From: Actinomycetota bacterium
Lineage (GTDB): Bacteria; Actinomycetota; Actinomycetes; Propionibacteriales; Propionibacteriaceae
Reading direction: 5' to 3'
DNA: 64,000 nt
Assembly: GCA_020161795.1 (NCBI GenBank)
Contig: JAIUOR010000046.1
Coordinates: forward strand, 1 to 64,000
Under the pieces are notes generated by a model. That model was not told the DNA's origin, did no database searches, and saw only the letters and a program-made list of their open reading frames with translations. Below, in pieces: positions 27,974 through 36,341 of this stretch (position 1 is the first letter of the stretch; each line of letters begins with the position of its first letter). The translations under genes and the position numbers were made by a program.

Positions 27974-30715
27974 TCACCACTCGGTGAGGGTCCAGACCTC
28001 GGGCCGCGCCCGGGAACCGTCCACCTCGGCGAAGCTTGCGGCCGACATCTTGAGTTCGGCGAGCGCCTCGTCCTCACGGCCGGCGGCGTGCAGCAGATCC
28101 GCCAGGTGGGAGTGCAGCGCGGCCAGCCGGTGCCGGTCTCCCTGGCGTTCGGCCAGAGCCAGCGCCCGCTGGGCGGCATCGAGCGCGGCGGGGGCGTCCG
28201 AGGCTCGTTGGTGACTGCGGGAGAGGTTGTTGAGCGCTGCGATCTGCAGGTCGAGATCGCCCAGCCGCCGCGCCTGTTCGGCTGCCTCGACGAGATGGTG
28301 ACGGGCCCGCTCGTGGTCGCCGGCCGCCTCGGCGAGCAGGCCCAGCACATTGCCGACGCGGGCGAGGGCGGCCCGACCCGGGTCGAGGTGGGCCGCCTGC
28401 TCGGCGGCGCGAGCGGCGGCCAGGGCTTCGGCTTCGTGTCCCTGCCGGTGGTGCACCAGCGCGAGATCGGCCAGCACGCCGGCCAGGCGGCCGGGATCGT
28501 GGTCGGCGAGCAGGTCGCGGGCGGCAGCCAGGTGGGCTTCGGCCAGCGGCCAGTCGCCCAGCCGGTCGTGGATCCCGGCGGTGGTGTGCTCGATGGCTGC
28601 CAGCCGCGGCGGGTCGGTCTCGGCCAGCGCCGCCGCCTGGTCGAGCGCGACCAGCGCCTCGTCGTAGCGCCCCAGCCGCACCAGGGTCTGGCCGATCGCC
28701 TCGTGCAGGTCAAGCGGCCGATGCCCCAGGCCGAGCGCGGCCCGCAACTGGGCCAGGGCCTCGGCGTGGGCGAACAGCCGGGTGGACTCCGCTGCCGCGG
28801 CGGCGAACCACTGCCCGGCCTCGGCATCCCGTCCGGCCTGCGCCAGGTGGCCGGCCACGGCTCCGGCGGGAGTGGCCAGCGGATCGACCGCGTGCCGGCG
28901 CATCAGCGCCTCGACCACCCTGCCGTGCAGCAGACGGACGCGGGCAAGGCTGGTGCGGGCCAAGGCGGCGTCCCGGACCAGGTCGTGCGGCAGGTCGTAG
29001 CCGGCGGGGTCGTTCCGCTCCACCAGCAGACCGCGGGCTATGGCGTCCTCGATGGCGTCCACCGTCTCGGCCTCGTCGCGGCCACAGGCGAAGCGCAGCA
29101 GGTCCGGATCGGCCACGACGCCGATCACCGCCGCCGCGGCCACCAGCTGCCGGGTGGTGGCGGGTGCGGCGTCCAGCCGGGCCGCGACCAGGTCGCGGAC
29201 GCCGGCCGGCCCGGCCAGATCGGCCTCCGGCGAGCCGGCGGCGACATACTCGCGCACCAGCAGTGGGACGCCGCGGGTGCGGCGCAGCACCTCGGCCGGG
29301 TCGAGATCCAGGCCCTCGACCAGGGTGGCGATGGCCGTCAGCCCCAGTGGCGGGACGGTTGCCACCGGGCCGGCCTGCCGGATCGCCTCGGGCAGCGGTG
29401 CGCCCCCGGCGCCCGCGGGCCAGGCGGCCAGCAGCAGCATCCCGGCCGGCGGGCGGCGTGCCAGGTAGCACAGCAGCGAGGCCGAGGGCGCGTCGAGCAG
29501 GTGGGCGTCGTCCACCACCAGCAGCAGGGGACGGACCGGATCGGCCAGCACCCCGATCGCCAGCAGCACCGCCTCGTGCAGCCGGCGCAGGTCGCCCGGG
29601 GTCTGGATGCCGGCGCCCTCCGTCCGGCCGGTCAGTACCGCGAGGGCTTCACCGGCGGCGCCCAGCTCCTCGGCCAGCCGGGGTCGCACCGCGAGGATCG
29701 TCCGGACCAACTCGTTCGCTCCCGCGAAGGCGAGGGGCTGCTCGGCAGCGCGCCCGGCCAGGTGCAGGACGGTCGCCGCGGACTCCCGGCAGCGCTGCGC
29801 GAACTCCAGCACCAGGGCGGTCTTGCCGATCCCCGGCTCCCCGGTGACCCCGAGGCAGCCGCCCGCTCCGGCCGCGGCCTGCCAGGCGACGGCCACCTGA
29901 TCGAGCTCCGGTTCTCGTCCGACCAGGGCGGGCAGGGCAGGGGAGCGGGTTGCGGCCGGCGTTGGCTCGGGAGGCGGCTGGACGCGGGCGGCCGGTGGTT
30001 CCAGCTCGCCGGCGCGGATCAGGTCGTGGAGGGCGAGGGTCTGCGGCAGTGGTGGGACGCCGAGCTCGCGGTCGAGCAGCCGCACCAGCGCGCGATAGGC
30101 CCGCAGCGCACCCGGGCGATCGCCGCTCCACGCGGTGACCCGGATCAGATCGGCGTGCGCGGGTTCGGAGAGCGGATCGATCTCGGTGCGGCGGCGGGCA
30201 TGGCCCATCGCCGCTGCGAAACCGCCTTCGGCGACCTCGGCCGCCACCAGCCGGCCGAGGGTCTGCGAGAGCTGATCGCGCAGCGCGTCGGCGGTGGCCA
30301 GCTGCCAGTCCTCGAAGGCCGGGCTGTCCCGTACCGAGAAGCCGGCCAGGAAGCCGTCGCCGGCCAGCTCCGCCGCGTGTGCCCAGTCCTTCGGGTCGTC
30401 GCTGCCGGCGAGCTGCCGGAACCGCAGCACGTCGCACTCCACCAGGGCCGGGTCGAGCGCGATGCCGTCCCGGGCGATCAGCAGCGCCGGCCCGGCGGCA
30501 CCCGCCACCGACAGGGTGCGGCGCAGGGTGGCGCGGGCGCGGCCGCGCTCCAGCCCTGGCCACAGCCACGCCGCCAGCGCCTCCCGGCTGTGTTCGCGTC
30601 CGGTGACGGCGAGCAGCGCGAGCAGGGCGGTCGCCTTGCGGGTGTCGAAGCCGACCGGCCGGCCCGACCTGATCACCCGCGGCGGACCGAACAGGGTGAG
30701 CTGCAGCCGGTCCAT
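27974..30715 (-). CDS. BTAD/AAA/TPR transcriptional regulator (SARP-LAL type)
   Basis: A 913-residue protein. Residues 1-90 are a winged-helix OmpR-like DNA-binding domain (LTLFGPPRVIRSGRPVGF, KATALLALLAV); 95-240 form the bacterial transcriptional activation domain; an AAA/NACHT-like ATPase follows with Walker A GEPGIGKT near residue 295 and PLLLVVDDAHLLD as Walker B; the last 300 residues are TPR-like repeats (AEALAAARAAEQAA and similar). Proteins of this design are signal-integrating regulators of metabolism, differentiation or antibiotic clusters. No LuxR domain is seen at the C-terminus. GAGGAGG precedes the ATG. It diverges from the rsbU-type operon across 141 bases; its target is unknown. 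Confidence 0.88.
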   Translation of the reverse strand: MDRLQLTLFGPPRVIRSGRPVGFDTRKATALLALLAVTGREHSREALAAWLWPGLERGRARATLRRTLSVAGAAGPALLIARDGIALDPALVECDVLRFRQLAGSDDPKDWAHAAELAGDGFLAGFSVRDSPAFEDWQLATADALRDQLSQTLGRLVAAEVAEGGFAAAMGHARRRTEIDPLSEPAHADLIRVTAWSGDRPGALRAYRALVRLLDRELGVPPLPQTLALHDLIRAGELEPPAARVQPPPEPTPAATRSPALPALVGREPELDQVAVAWQAAAGAGGCLGVTGEPGIGKTALVLEFAQRCRESAATVLHLAGRAAEQPLAFAGANELVRTILAVRPRLAEELGAAGEALAVLTGRTEGAGIQTPGDLRRLHEAVLLAIGVLADPVRPLLLVVDDAHLLDAPSASLLCYLARRPPAGMLLLAAWPAGAGGAPLPEAIRQAGPVATVPPLGLTAIATLVEGLDLDPAEVLRRTRGVPLLVREYVAAGSPEADLAGPAGVRDLVAARLDAAPATTRQLVAAAAVIGVVADPDLLRFACGRDEAETVDAIEDAIARGLLVERNDPAGYDLPHDLVRDAALARTSLARVRLLHGRVVEALMRRHAVDPLATPAGAVAGHLAQAGRDAEAGQWFAAAAAESTRLFAHAEALAQLRAALGLGHRPLDLHEAIGQTLVRLGRYDEALVALDQAAALAETDPPRLAAIEHTTAGIHDRLGDWPLAEAHLAAARDLLADHDPGRLAGVLADLALVHHRQGHEAEALAAARAAEQAAHLDPGRAALARVGNVLGLLAEAAGDHERARHHLVEAAEQARRLGDLDLQIAALNNLSRSHQRASDAPAALDAAQRALALAERQGDRHRLAALHSHLADLLHAAGREDEALAELKMSAASFAEVDGSRARPEVWTLTEW

Positions 30716-30726
30716 CCGTCCTCCTC

Positions 30727-30759
30727 GTGGGCGTACAAGAACGTAGGTCGCACGCCCAC
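30727..30759. promoter_or_regulatory. Inverted repeat in the BTAD regulator / RsbU divergent region
   Basis: An 8-bp perfect inverted repeat (GTGGGCGT at 30727-30734, ACGCCCAC at 30752-30759) lies just upstream of the BTAD gene. AACGTA occurs at 30740-30745 and again at 30771-30776. This is a plausible operator, perhaps for autoregulation; no convincing -35/-10 pair was found for either direction. Confidence 0.4.
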
Positions 30760-30856
30760 CACCCGACCGTAACGTAGTTGCGTGAGATCAGGCGTTCCGA
30801 ATCCGGAGTGCAGCAATTCTTCGTAACGCTTCCGGAATGGGTGGAGGTGAAGGCTG

Positions 30857-32602
30857 ATGCCAGACGCCGGTAGCAGGTGGCGCGGCGTCACCGGAGAAGG
30901 AGGAGATGTGACCGGAACGGTGGGCCTGGGTTCCGAGTTCGTCCTCGACTCCGACGAGACCCGGGACGAGCCCACGCCCGCCGCAGCCGTCGCGGGACGG
31001 ACGCCGGCCACTGTCGCCGGTTCGACGCCCGGCCGCGGTCGCCGCTACCGCGGGCGCGGGGCCGAACCCGAGCCGGAGGCGGCCGGCGCGACCGTCATCG
31101 ACGTCCGGATCGATCCCGGCGACCCGCTGCTGGTCTTCCTGCAGACCGCGCCCGGCCCGCTGGAGGTCGGTGCGCTGCCGGCCTATTCCCCGGCGGTGCG
31201 CCGGATGAAGGAGCAGGGCGTCGCGATCGTGGTGCCGCTGGTGACCTCGGGCGAAGTCGTCGGCCTGCTCGCCCTCGGCGCGCGGCGCAGCGAACGGGGC
31301 TACTCCCGCGACGACCGCCGGCTGCTCGACAACCTGGCCCGCTACGCCGCCCCCGCGCTGCGGCTGGGCCAGCTGATGCGCCAGCAGGCCAAACAGGCCC
31401 GGGAACGGGAGCGCATCGAGCAGGAACTCCAGGTCGCCCAGCTGATCCAGCAGCAGTTCCTGCCCAGCCAGCTGCCTGAGCTCGGCGGGTGGCATGTCGC
31501 GGCCTGCTACCGTCCGGCCCGGACCGTCGGCGGCGACTTCTACGATCTGATCGAACTCGCCGACGGACGGGTGATGGTGGTGGCCGGCGACGTCACAGAC
31601 AAGGGCGTCCCGGCGGCGCTGGTGATGGCCAGCACCCACGCCCTGTTGCGGTCCACCGCGCTGTCGGTGACCGCGCCCGGCGAGGTGCTGCGACTGGTCA
31701 ACGACCTGCTGGTCCCGCAGATCCCGCTGCACATGTTCGTCACCTGCCTGGTGCTGGTGATCGATCCGGCCACCGGACGCACCCAGTTCGCCAATGCCGG
31801 CCACAACCTGCCCTACCTGCGAGGACGGGCCGGCGTCACCCAACTGGCGGCCCGCGGGATGCCGTTGGGGCTGATGCCGGGCAGCCGCTATGACGAGCAC
31901 GAGACCGTGATCGAGCCCGGCGACCTGGTGCTGCTGTACTCCGACGGCATCACCGAGCAGCACGACGCGAGCGGCGAGATGTTCGGGTTCGGGCGTACCG
32001 AGGCGCTGGTGGCGGCCTCGGCGAACGGCGACGACCTGGTCGATCGCTGCATGGCCGGCCTGGCGGAGTTCGCCGGCGAGGTCGAGCAGGAGGACGACAT
32101 CACCCTGGTGGCGCTGCACCGCGGGATGGGCGAGGCCCGGCACGACACGTTCACCGTGGCCAGCGTGGCAGGGAACGAGCGCGAGGTGATGGACCGGGTC
32201 GCCGTCCTGGTCGCCCCGGATCTCCCCGCCGATCGGCTGGAGGCCCTGAAGACCGCGGTCTCGGAGACCGCGATGAATGCCATCGAGCACGGCAACCGGG
32301 GCCGTTCCGACCTGCCGGTCGAGGTGGCGGTGCGCCGCACCGCGGAGGCGATCACCGTGGAGGTGAGCGACTTCGGACGCGGCCTGCAGCGCGAAGCCGA
32401 CGTGCCCGACCTGGATCTCAAGCTGGCCGGGCTGCAGACGGCGCGGGGCTGGGGGCTGTTCCTGGTGGAGCGGCTGGTCGACCGGGTCGAGGACGCGATC
32501 GACGGCGACCGGCACATCGTCCGGCTGACCATGCACACCGCGCCCGCTGCGGACGACCAGCCGGACGAGCCAGGCCCGCCGACGGAAGGGAAACGACCAT
32601 GA
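30857..32602 (+). CDS. RsbU-type PP2C phosphatase fused to an RsbW-like kinase domain
   Basis: A 581-residue protein. After a disordered leader (residues 1-75), a GAF-like half domain (VPLVTSGEVVGLLALG) and a coiled-coil linker come the SpoIIE/PP2C phosphatase (VGGDFYDLIE, GDVTDKG, SDGITEQ, QEDDITL) and a C-terminal HATPase domain (SETAMNAIEHGN, VSDFGRGL, RGWGLFLVERL). The first would dephosphorylate STAS antagonists and the second phosphorylate them or bind a sigma factor. Both activities in one chain, with two STAS genes directly downstream, define a partner-switching module. An in-frame GTG at 30908 with GGAGGAG is an alternative start. No sigma factor is encoded in the window. Confidence 0.88.
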   Translation: MPDAGSRWRGVTGEGGDVTGTVGLGSEFVLDSDETRDEPTPAAAVAGRTPATVAGSTPGRGRRYRGRGAEPEPEAAGATVIDVRIDPGDPLLVFLQTAPGPLEVGALPAYSPAVRRMKEQGVAIVVPLVTSGEVVGLLALGARRSERGYSRDDRRLLDNLARYAAPALRLGQLMRQQAKQARERERIEQELQVAQLIQQQFLPSQLPELGGWHVAACYRPARTVGGDFYDLIELADGRVMVVAGDVTDKGVPAALVMASTHALLRSTALSVTAPGEVLRLVNDLLVPQIPLHMFVTCLVLVIDPATGRTQFANAGHNLPYLRGRAGVTQLAARGMPLGLMPGSRYDEHETVIEPGDLVLLYSDGITEQHDASGEMFGFGRTEALVAASANGDDLVDRCMAGLAEFAGEVEQEDDITLVALHRGMGEARHDTFTVASVAGNEREVMDRVAVLVAPDLPADRLEALKTAVSETAMNAIEHGNRGRSDLPVEVAVRRTAEAITVEVSDFGRGLQREADVPDLDLKLAGLQTARGWGLFLVERLVDRVEDAIDGDRHIVRLTMHTAPAADDQPDEPGPPTEGKRP

Positions 32603-32916
32603 GCCTGTCCTACGAACTCGACCAGCGCGGCCCGACCGCCATCCTGCGGCTGCGCGGGCAGATCGACCGGGACGCCGTGGGAGTGCTGGACGACGCCTAT
32701 GCGGCCGCCGCCCGGACCGCGGCGACGGTCGTCGAGTTGGACTTCAACGCGGTGGAGTACATCAACTCCACCGGCATCGCCCTCATCGTGGGGTTGCTCG
32801 GCAAGGCTCGCTCGCACGGCCGGGCGGTCCGGGCCAGGGGCCTCACCGATCACTACCAGCACATTTTCGAGATCACCCGGCTGAGCGACTTCATCGAAAT
32901 CGTCCAGCCCGTGTAG
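32599..32916 (+). CDS. STAS-domain anti-sigma factor antagonist
   Basis: A 105-residue single STAS domain. The loop that carries the phosphorylation site reads YINSTGIALI, with Thr58 at the position of the conserved phospho-serine of SpoIIAA. It overlaps the phosphatase/kinase gene by 4 bases. It would bind the kinase domain when unphosphorylated and release a sigma factor or other partner. The C-terminal helix contains the HYQHIFEITRL motif that also occurs in the next STAS protein. Confidence 0.9.
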   Translation: MSLSYELDQRGPTAILRLRGQIDRDAVGVLDDAYAAAARTAATVVELDFNAVEYINSTGIALIVGLLGKARSHGRAVRARGLTDHYQHIFEITRLSDFIEIVQPV

Positions 32917-32936
32917 CCCACCAAGGGGGGAAGACC

Positions 32937-33281
32937 ATGACAGCGACCATGACCGTCACCCGGCTCGCGCCCGGCGTCCTCGCCATCGCGATCGCGGGCG
33001 ACCTGACCGCCGCCAGCGAACAGGAACTGATGGCTGCCCATGAACACGCTACCGACGACGGCGCCCAGCTGGTCGTGCTGGATTTCACCGGTCTGGAGTA
33101 CATGAACTCCGGCGGAATCGGCATGCTGGTCACCCTGCTGGTGCGCTCCCAACGCCGCCAGCAACGGCTGGTGGCCGTCGGGCTCTCCGACCACTATCGC
33201 CAGATCTTCGAGCTCACCCGGCTCGACGAGGCGATCGGACTCCATACCGATACGGCAGCGGCGCTCGCGTCGCTGCCGTGA
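32937..33281 (+). CDS. Second STAS-domain protein with an altered phosphorylation site
   Basis: A 114-residue STAS protein. The loop reads YMNSGGIGMLV: Ser58 is present, but the residue aligned with the SpoIIAA phospho-serine is Gly59. The shared DHYRQIFELTRLDEAI helix shows it is a paralogue of the preceding protein. If the usual site is lost, this protein may stay permanently in the binding-competent form or use Ser58 instead. AGGGGGGAAG precedes the ATG. It lies 20 bases after the first STAS gene, in the same operon. Confidence 0.88.
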   Translation: MTATMTVTRLAPGVLAIAIAGDLTAASEQELMAAHEHATDDGAQLVVLDFTGLEYMNSGGIGMLVTLLVRSQRRQQRLVAVGLSDHYRQIFELTRLDEAIGLHTDTAAALASLP

Positions 33282-33299
33282 GCACCCTCAGGAGGCATG

Positions 33300-34013
33300 A
33301 TGACTACCGACGGGCAGGCGGCGAAGGGCCCGCGCGACGCCGCCAACTGGGCGGCCAACCGGGAACGTCTCGAGGTGAACTCCGACGCGCGCGAGTACGG
33401 CTACAACGTCGACGGGATGCGGGTGGCCGGCCCTCAGCAGGGCTTCGGCAGGCTGTGGCAGCGCACCTTCTGGGTCGATCTCGGTCCGGCCGTCACACCG
33501 CAGGCGCTGATCGCCGATTGGCGAGCCCACTTCGGCGACTTCTGGCCCCGGATGGGACGCTTCCACGGCGCCGTGTCGGGGATAGCGCCCGGAGACGTCG
33601 CGGCCCTCGAGGTCGGCCTGCCGACCGGCACCGGGCCGGCCCTGGCGACCGGGGTGCTGGTGCTGTACGCCGACGACACCTCGTTCAGCTTCATGACCCC
33701 GGAGGGTCACATGTTCGCCGCGATGATCACCTTCTCGGGAGAGTCCGTCACCACCGGCACCCGTGCCCAGATCCGCATGCTGATCCGCACCTCGGACCCG
33801 TTGTTCGAACTGGGCTGGCCCTTCATCAAGCGCGGCGAGGCGGACTTCTGGAAGGGCACCCTGGCCAATCTGGCCGCCAGCCACGGTGTCGCCGGCGCGA
33901 CGGTGGAAGAGGAGACCGAGTGCCTCGACCCCGCCCGGCTGTGGAAGAACTGGCGCAACATCCGCCACAACTCCGGCATCCGCTCGGCCTGGCACATCGT
34001 CACCTCGCGATGA
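33300..34013 (+). CDS. Conserved protein of unknown function, possible START/SRPBCC-like fold
   Basis: A 237-residue soluble protein with no signal peptide or membrane segment. It is rich in Trp (WQRTFWVDLG, WRAHFGDFWPRMGRFHG) and ends KNWRNIRHNSGIRSAWHIVTSR. The pattern of alternating strands with a long C-terminal helix might suit a lipid- or ligand-binding fold, but I do not recognise the family. AGGAGG at 33290-33295 is too close to the ATG at 33297, so the second ATG at 33300 is preferred. It sits between the STAS genes and the membrane-protein pair in one operon. Confidence 0.7.
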   Translation: MTTDGQAAKGPRDAANWAANRERLEVNSDAREYGYNVDGMRVAGPQQGFGRLWQRTFWVDLGPAVTPQALIADWRAHFGDFWPRMGRFHGAVSGIAPGDVAALEVGLPTGTGPALATGVLVLYADDTSFSFMTPEGHMFAAMITFSGESVTTGTRAQIRMLIRTSDPLFELGWPFIKRGEADFWKGTLANLAASHGVAGATVEEETECLDPARLWKNWRNIRHNSGIRSAWHIVTSR

Positions 34014-34084
34014 ACCCGCTGGCCGTGGAGCACACCTTGCAGCCCTCCGCGGCCGGTCTCTGGACGGCCGGAGGCGACCGATGA
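34010..34084 (+). pseudogene. Tail of a lost third copy of the 7TM protein family
   Basis: A 24-codon open frame starts with ATG overlapping the upstream stop and ends TGA overlapping the next ATG. Its product contains VEHTLQPSAAGLW, which matches the C-termini of the two following proteins (VEQTLQPTSVGLW and VQRTLQPSRIGMW); 12 bases, ACCTTGCAGCCC, are identical to the next gene's tail. The simplest reading is a third tandem paralogue deleted down to its last codons. A tiny coupled peptide is the alternative. Confidence 0.65.
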
Positions 34085-35205
34085 ACCGGCGAGAAGGGCT
34101 GCGTCGCGGGCTGATCTGGGCGACGGTGGTGGGCTTCGTCGCGGTAGGCGTGTTCTCCCTGAGCCGGGGCAATTCCGACTGGGTGAGCTTCGCCGGCTTC
34201 CCGGTGGTGGGGGCGATCATCCTCACCTCCCGGCCGGGTCACGGGGTGGGTCGCTTCCTGGTGGTCGTAGGCCTCTACTGGACGCTGACCGGCTGGGTGA
34301 ACCCCGACCTGGCGGCGCTTCCGGCCCACCTGGAGGCGGTCAGCCTGACGCTGCCCTGGCCGGGCTGGATGGCGCTGCCACTGATCGGCCTGCTGTTTCC
34401 CACCGGGCGGATCGAGACCCGGCTGGGCCGGATCCTGGTCCGGTCGCTGGTGCCCTTCGCGGCGCTGTGCACGGTGATCGCTTTGGTCGATCCCCGGCCA
34501 CTGCCATCGGGTCGGCCCAACCCGTTCGGTCTGTCGGTCGCGCAGACCGCCGGAGAACTGCTGCTGGGCCCGGTCTTCTTCGTGCCCTTCCTGGTGGTGA
34601 TCCTGGGCGTACTGGTCGACCTGCTGGTGCGGCTGAAGGCCAGTTCCGGTCCCCGCCGGCTGCAGTACCGGTGGCTCTTCTTCGGCCTGGCCACCGCGAT
34701 CGCGACGGTCGCCATCGCCGGTGCGGTCAACGCCTATCTGCCCGGGACGATGCTCGCCTGGGCAGTCACCGCGCTGAGCGCGGTCGGGATCAACCTGATT
34801 CCGGTGTCGATCGCGATCGCGATCACCCGGCATGGGCTCTACGAGATCGGGCGGGTGATCTCCCGCACGGTCTCCTACGCGGTGGTGACGGCAGCGGCGA
34901 TCGGCAGCTACGCGGTGGTGGTGACCGCGATCTCGCAACTCTTCGGCGGACAGTCGTCGTTCGCGGTGGCGGCCGCCACGCTGGCCGCGGCGGCCGTGCT
35001 GCTGCCGGCGCTGCGCCTCGCGCAGCGCGTGGTGGATCGCCGCTTCGACCGGGAGCGCTACGACGCCGCGCAGGTGGTGGACGCCTTCGGGACGAAGCTA
35101 CGCGCGACAGTGGAACCTGATCGCACCTCGGATGACCTGGTGGAGGCCGTCGAACAGACCTTGCAGCCCACCAGCGTCGGACTCTGGCTGGGAGAGCGAC
35201 CATGA
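34081..35205 (+). CDS. Multi-pass membrane protein, kinase-less sensor-like (paralogue A)
   Basis: A 374-residue protein with about eight hydrophobic segments in residues 10-310. A cytoplasmic C-terminal helix follows, of the form LAQRVVDRRFDRERYDAAQVVDAFGTKLRATV, ending TLQPTSVGLWL. This resembles the input region of actinobacterial sensor kinases but stops before any kinase domain. The ATG at 34081 overlaps the relic tail. It overlaps its paralogue by 4 bases. It may sense membrane state and act on the RsbU/STAS proteins encoded upstream; that link is inference from operon structure. Confidence 0.78.
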   Translation: MNRREGLRRGLIWATVVGFVAVGVFSLSRGNSDWVSFAGFPVVGAIILTSRPGHGVGRFLVVVGLYWTLTGWVNPDLAALPAHLEAVSLTLPWPGWMALPLIGLLFPTGRIETRLGRILVRSLVPFAALCTVIALVDPRPLPSGRPNPFGLSVAQTAGELLLGPVFFVPFLVVILGVLVDLLVRLKASSGPRRLQYRWLFFGLATAIATVAIAGAVNAYLPGTMLAWAVTALSAVGINLIPVSIAIAITRHGLYEIGRVISRTVSYAVVTAAAIGSYAVVVTAISQLFGGQSSFAVAAATLAAAAVLLPALRLAQRVVDRRFDRERYDAAQVVDAFGTKLRATVEPDRTSDDLVEAVEQTLQPTSVGLWLGERP

Positions 35206-36341
35206 GGTGGCTGGCACATCTGTTCGCGGCGCTCAATGTCGGCTGCGTGGTGCTCTACCTCACGGTGCACCGGCCCACTGCCGGCGCCGGTTGGGCCGAT
35301 TGGCAGTTCGTGTTCATGCTGATGGTCACCTCGGGGGTCGGTTGGCTGCTGGCTTCCAAGCTGCCGCGCAATCCGCTGGGCTGGATCCTGCTGGGTTGCG
35401 CCGGGGCGTTCGTCATCGGGGTTCCGATGAGCGTCGCGGCCGGCGCCCTGATCGGGACCGTGCCCCAGGTGGCGGCCTGGCTGCTGTGGTACGGCGGTGA
35501 CCGGGAGGACTCCTGGGCTTGGCTGCCGCCCCTGACGCTGCTGTTCATTCACTTGCCGCTGCGCTTCCCGGACGGCCGGCTGCCCTCGGCTCGCTGGCGC
35601 TGGTTCCACTGGACTGTGATCGCGCTCACCGGGCTGGCCACCGCGGTGTTCTCGACGATCTCGGTCGAGGTGTACCCCGGTTTGCCCAACCCGGTGCACT
35701 GGCCCTGGCTGGCGGCCAACCCCTGGGTCGTGCTGGTGTTCGGGCTACCGCTGGTGGTTGCCGGCATGGCCGCCATGGGGTCGCTGGTGCAGCGGTATCG
35801 CGGTGCGGGTGGCCTGCAACGCACCCAGATCCGCTGGGTCGCCTGGGCCGGTTGCCTGGTGCTGACGCTCTACGTGGTGACACTCGCTGCGCCGGAATCG
35901 CTTGAGATGCAGGCCTGGACATCGGCGGCGTACGGCCTGATACCGGCGTCGATCGGCATCGCCGTGCTGCGGTTCCGGCTCTACGAGATCGACCGGGTGA
36001 TCTCCCGGACTGTCTCCTACGCCCTGGTGACGGGCGTCGTGATCGGTGTGTACGCGCTCACGGTGACCGCCATCTCGCAGCTCCTTCCGGGCCAGTCGTC
36101 GCTGGCTGTCGCGGCGGCCACGCTCGCTGCCGCCATGCTGTTCCTGCCGGTGCTGCGCCGCATCCAGCGGGTCGTGGACCGGCGGTTCGACCGGGAGCAC
36201 TTCGACGCCGAGCGGACGGTGGACGCCTTCGGCGAGCAGTTGCGCACCGGGCTCGATCCGACGCAGGCCTCGCAGGAACTGGTGGCGGCTGTGCAACGGA
36301 CGCTTCAGCCGTCCAGAATTGGGATGTGGGTGCGCGAGTGA
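35202..36341 (+). CDS. Multi-pass membrane protein, kinase-less sensor-like (paralogue B)
   Basis: A 379-residue paralogue of the preceding protein. The block from LYEIDRVISRTVSYALVTG to the end is nearly the same in both (LYEIGRVISRTVSYAVVTA in the other), including QSSLAVAAATLAAA and the VVDRRFDREHFDAERTVDAFG helix, and it ends TLQPSRIGMWV. The N-terminal half differs, so input signals may differ. The start overlaps paralogue A by 4 bases, and the stop overlaps the FAD oxidoreductase start. No enzymatic domain is visible. Confidence 0.78.
   Translation: MRWLAHLFAALNVGCVVLYLTVHRPTAGAGWADWQFVFMLMVTSGVGWLLASKLPRNPLGWILLGCAGAFVIGVPMSVAAGALIGTVPQVAAWLLWYGGDREDSWAWLPPLTLLFIHLPLRFPDGRLPSARWRWFHWTVIALTGLATAVFSTISVEVYPGLPNPVHWPWLAANPWVVLVFGLPLVVAGMAAMGSLVQRYRGAGGLQRTQIRWVAWAGCLVLTLYVVTLAAPESLEMQAWTSAAYGLIPASIGIAVLRFRLYEIDRVISRTVSYALVTGVVIGVYALTVTAISQLLPGQSSLAVAAATLAAAMLFLPVLRRIQRVVDRRFDREHFDAERTVDAFGEQLRTGLDPTQASQELVAAVQRTLQPSRIGMWVRE

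Noticed and set aside
28088-30772. 894-codon rightward open frame over the BTAD regulator
   Set aside because: It is the antisense shadow of the BTAD/AAA/TPR gene, rich in Gly, Arg and Gln without any domain; the minus-strand protein has clear motifs.
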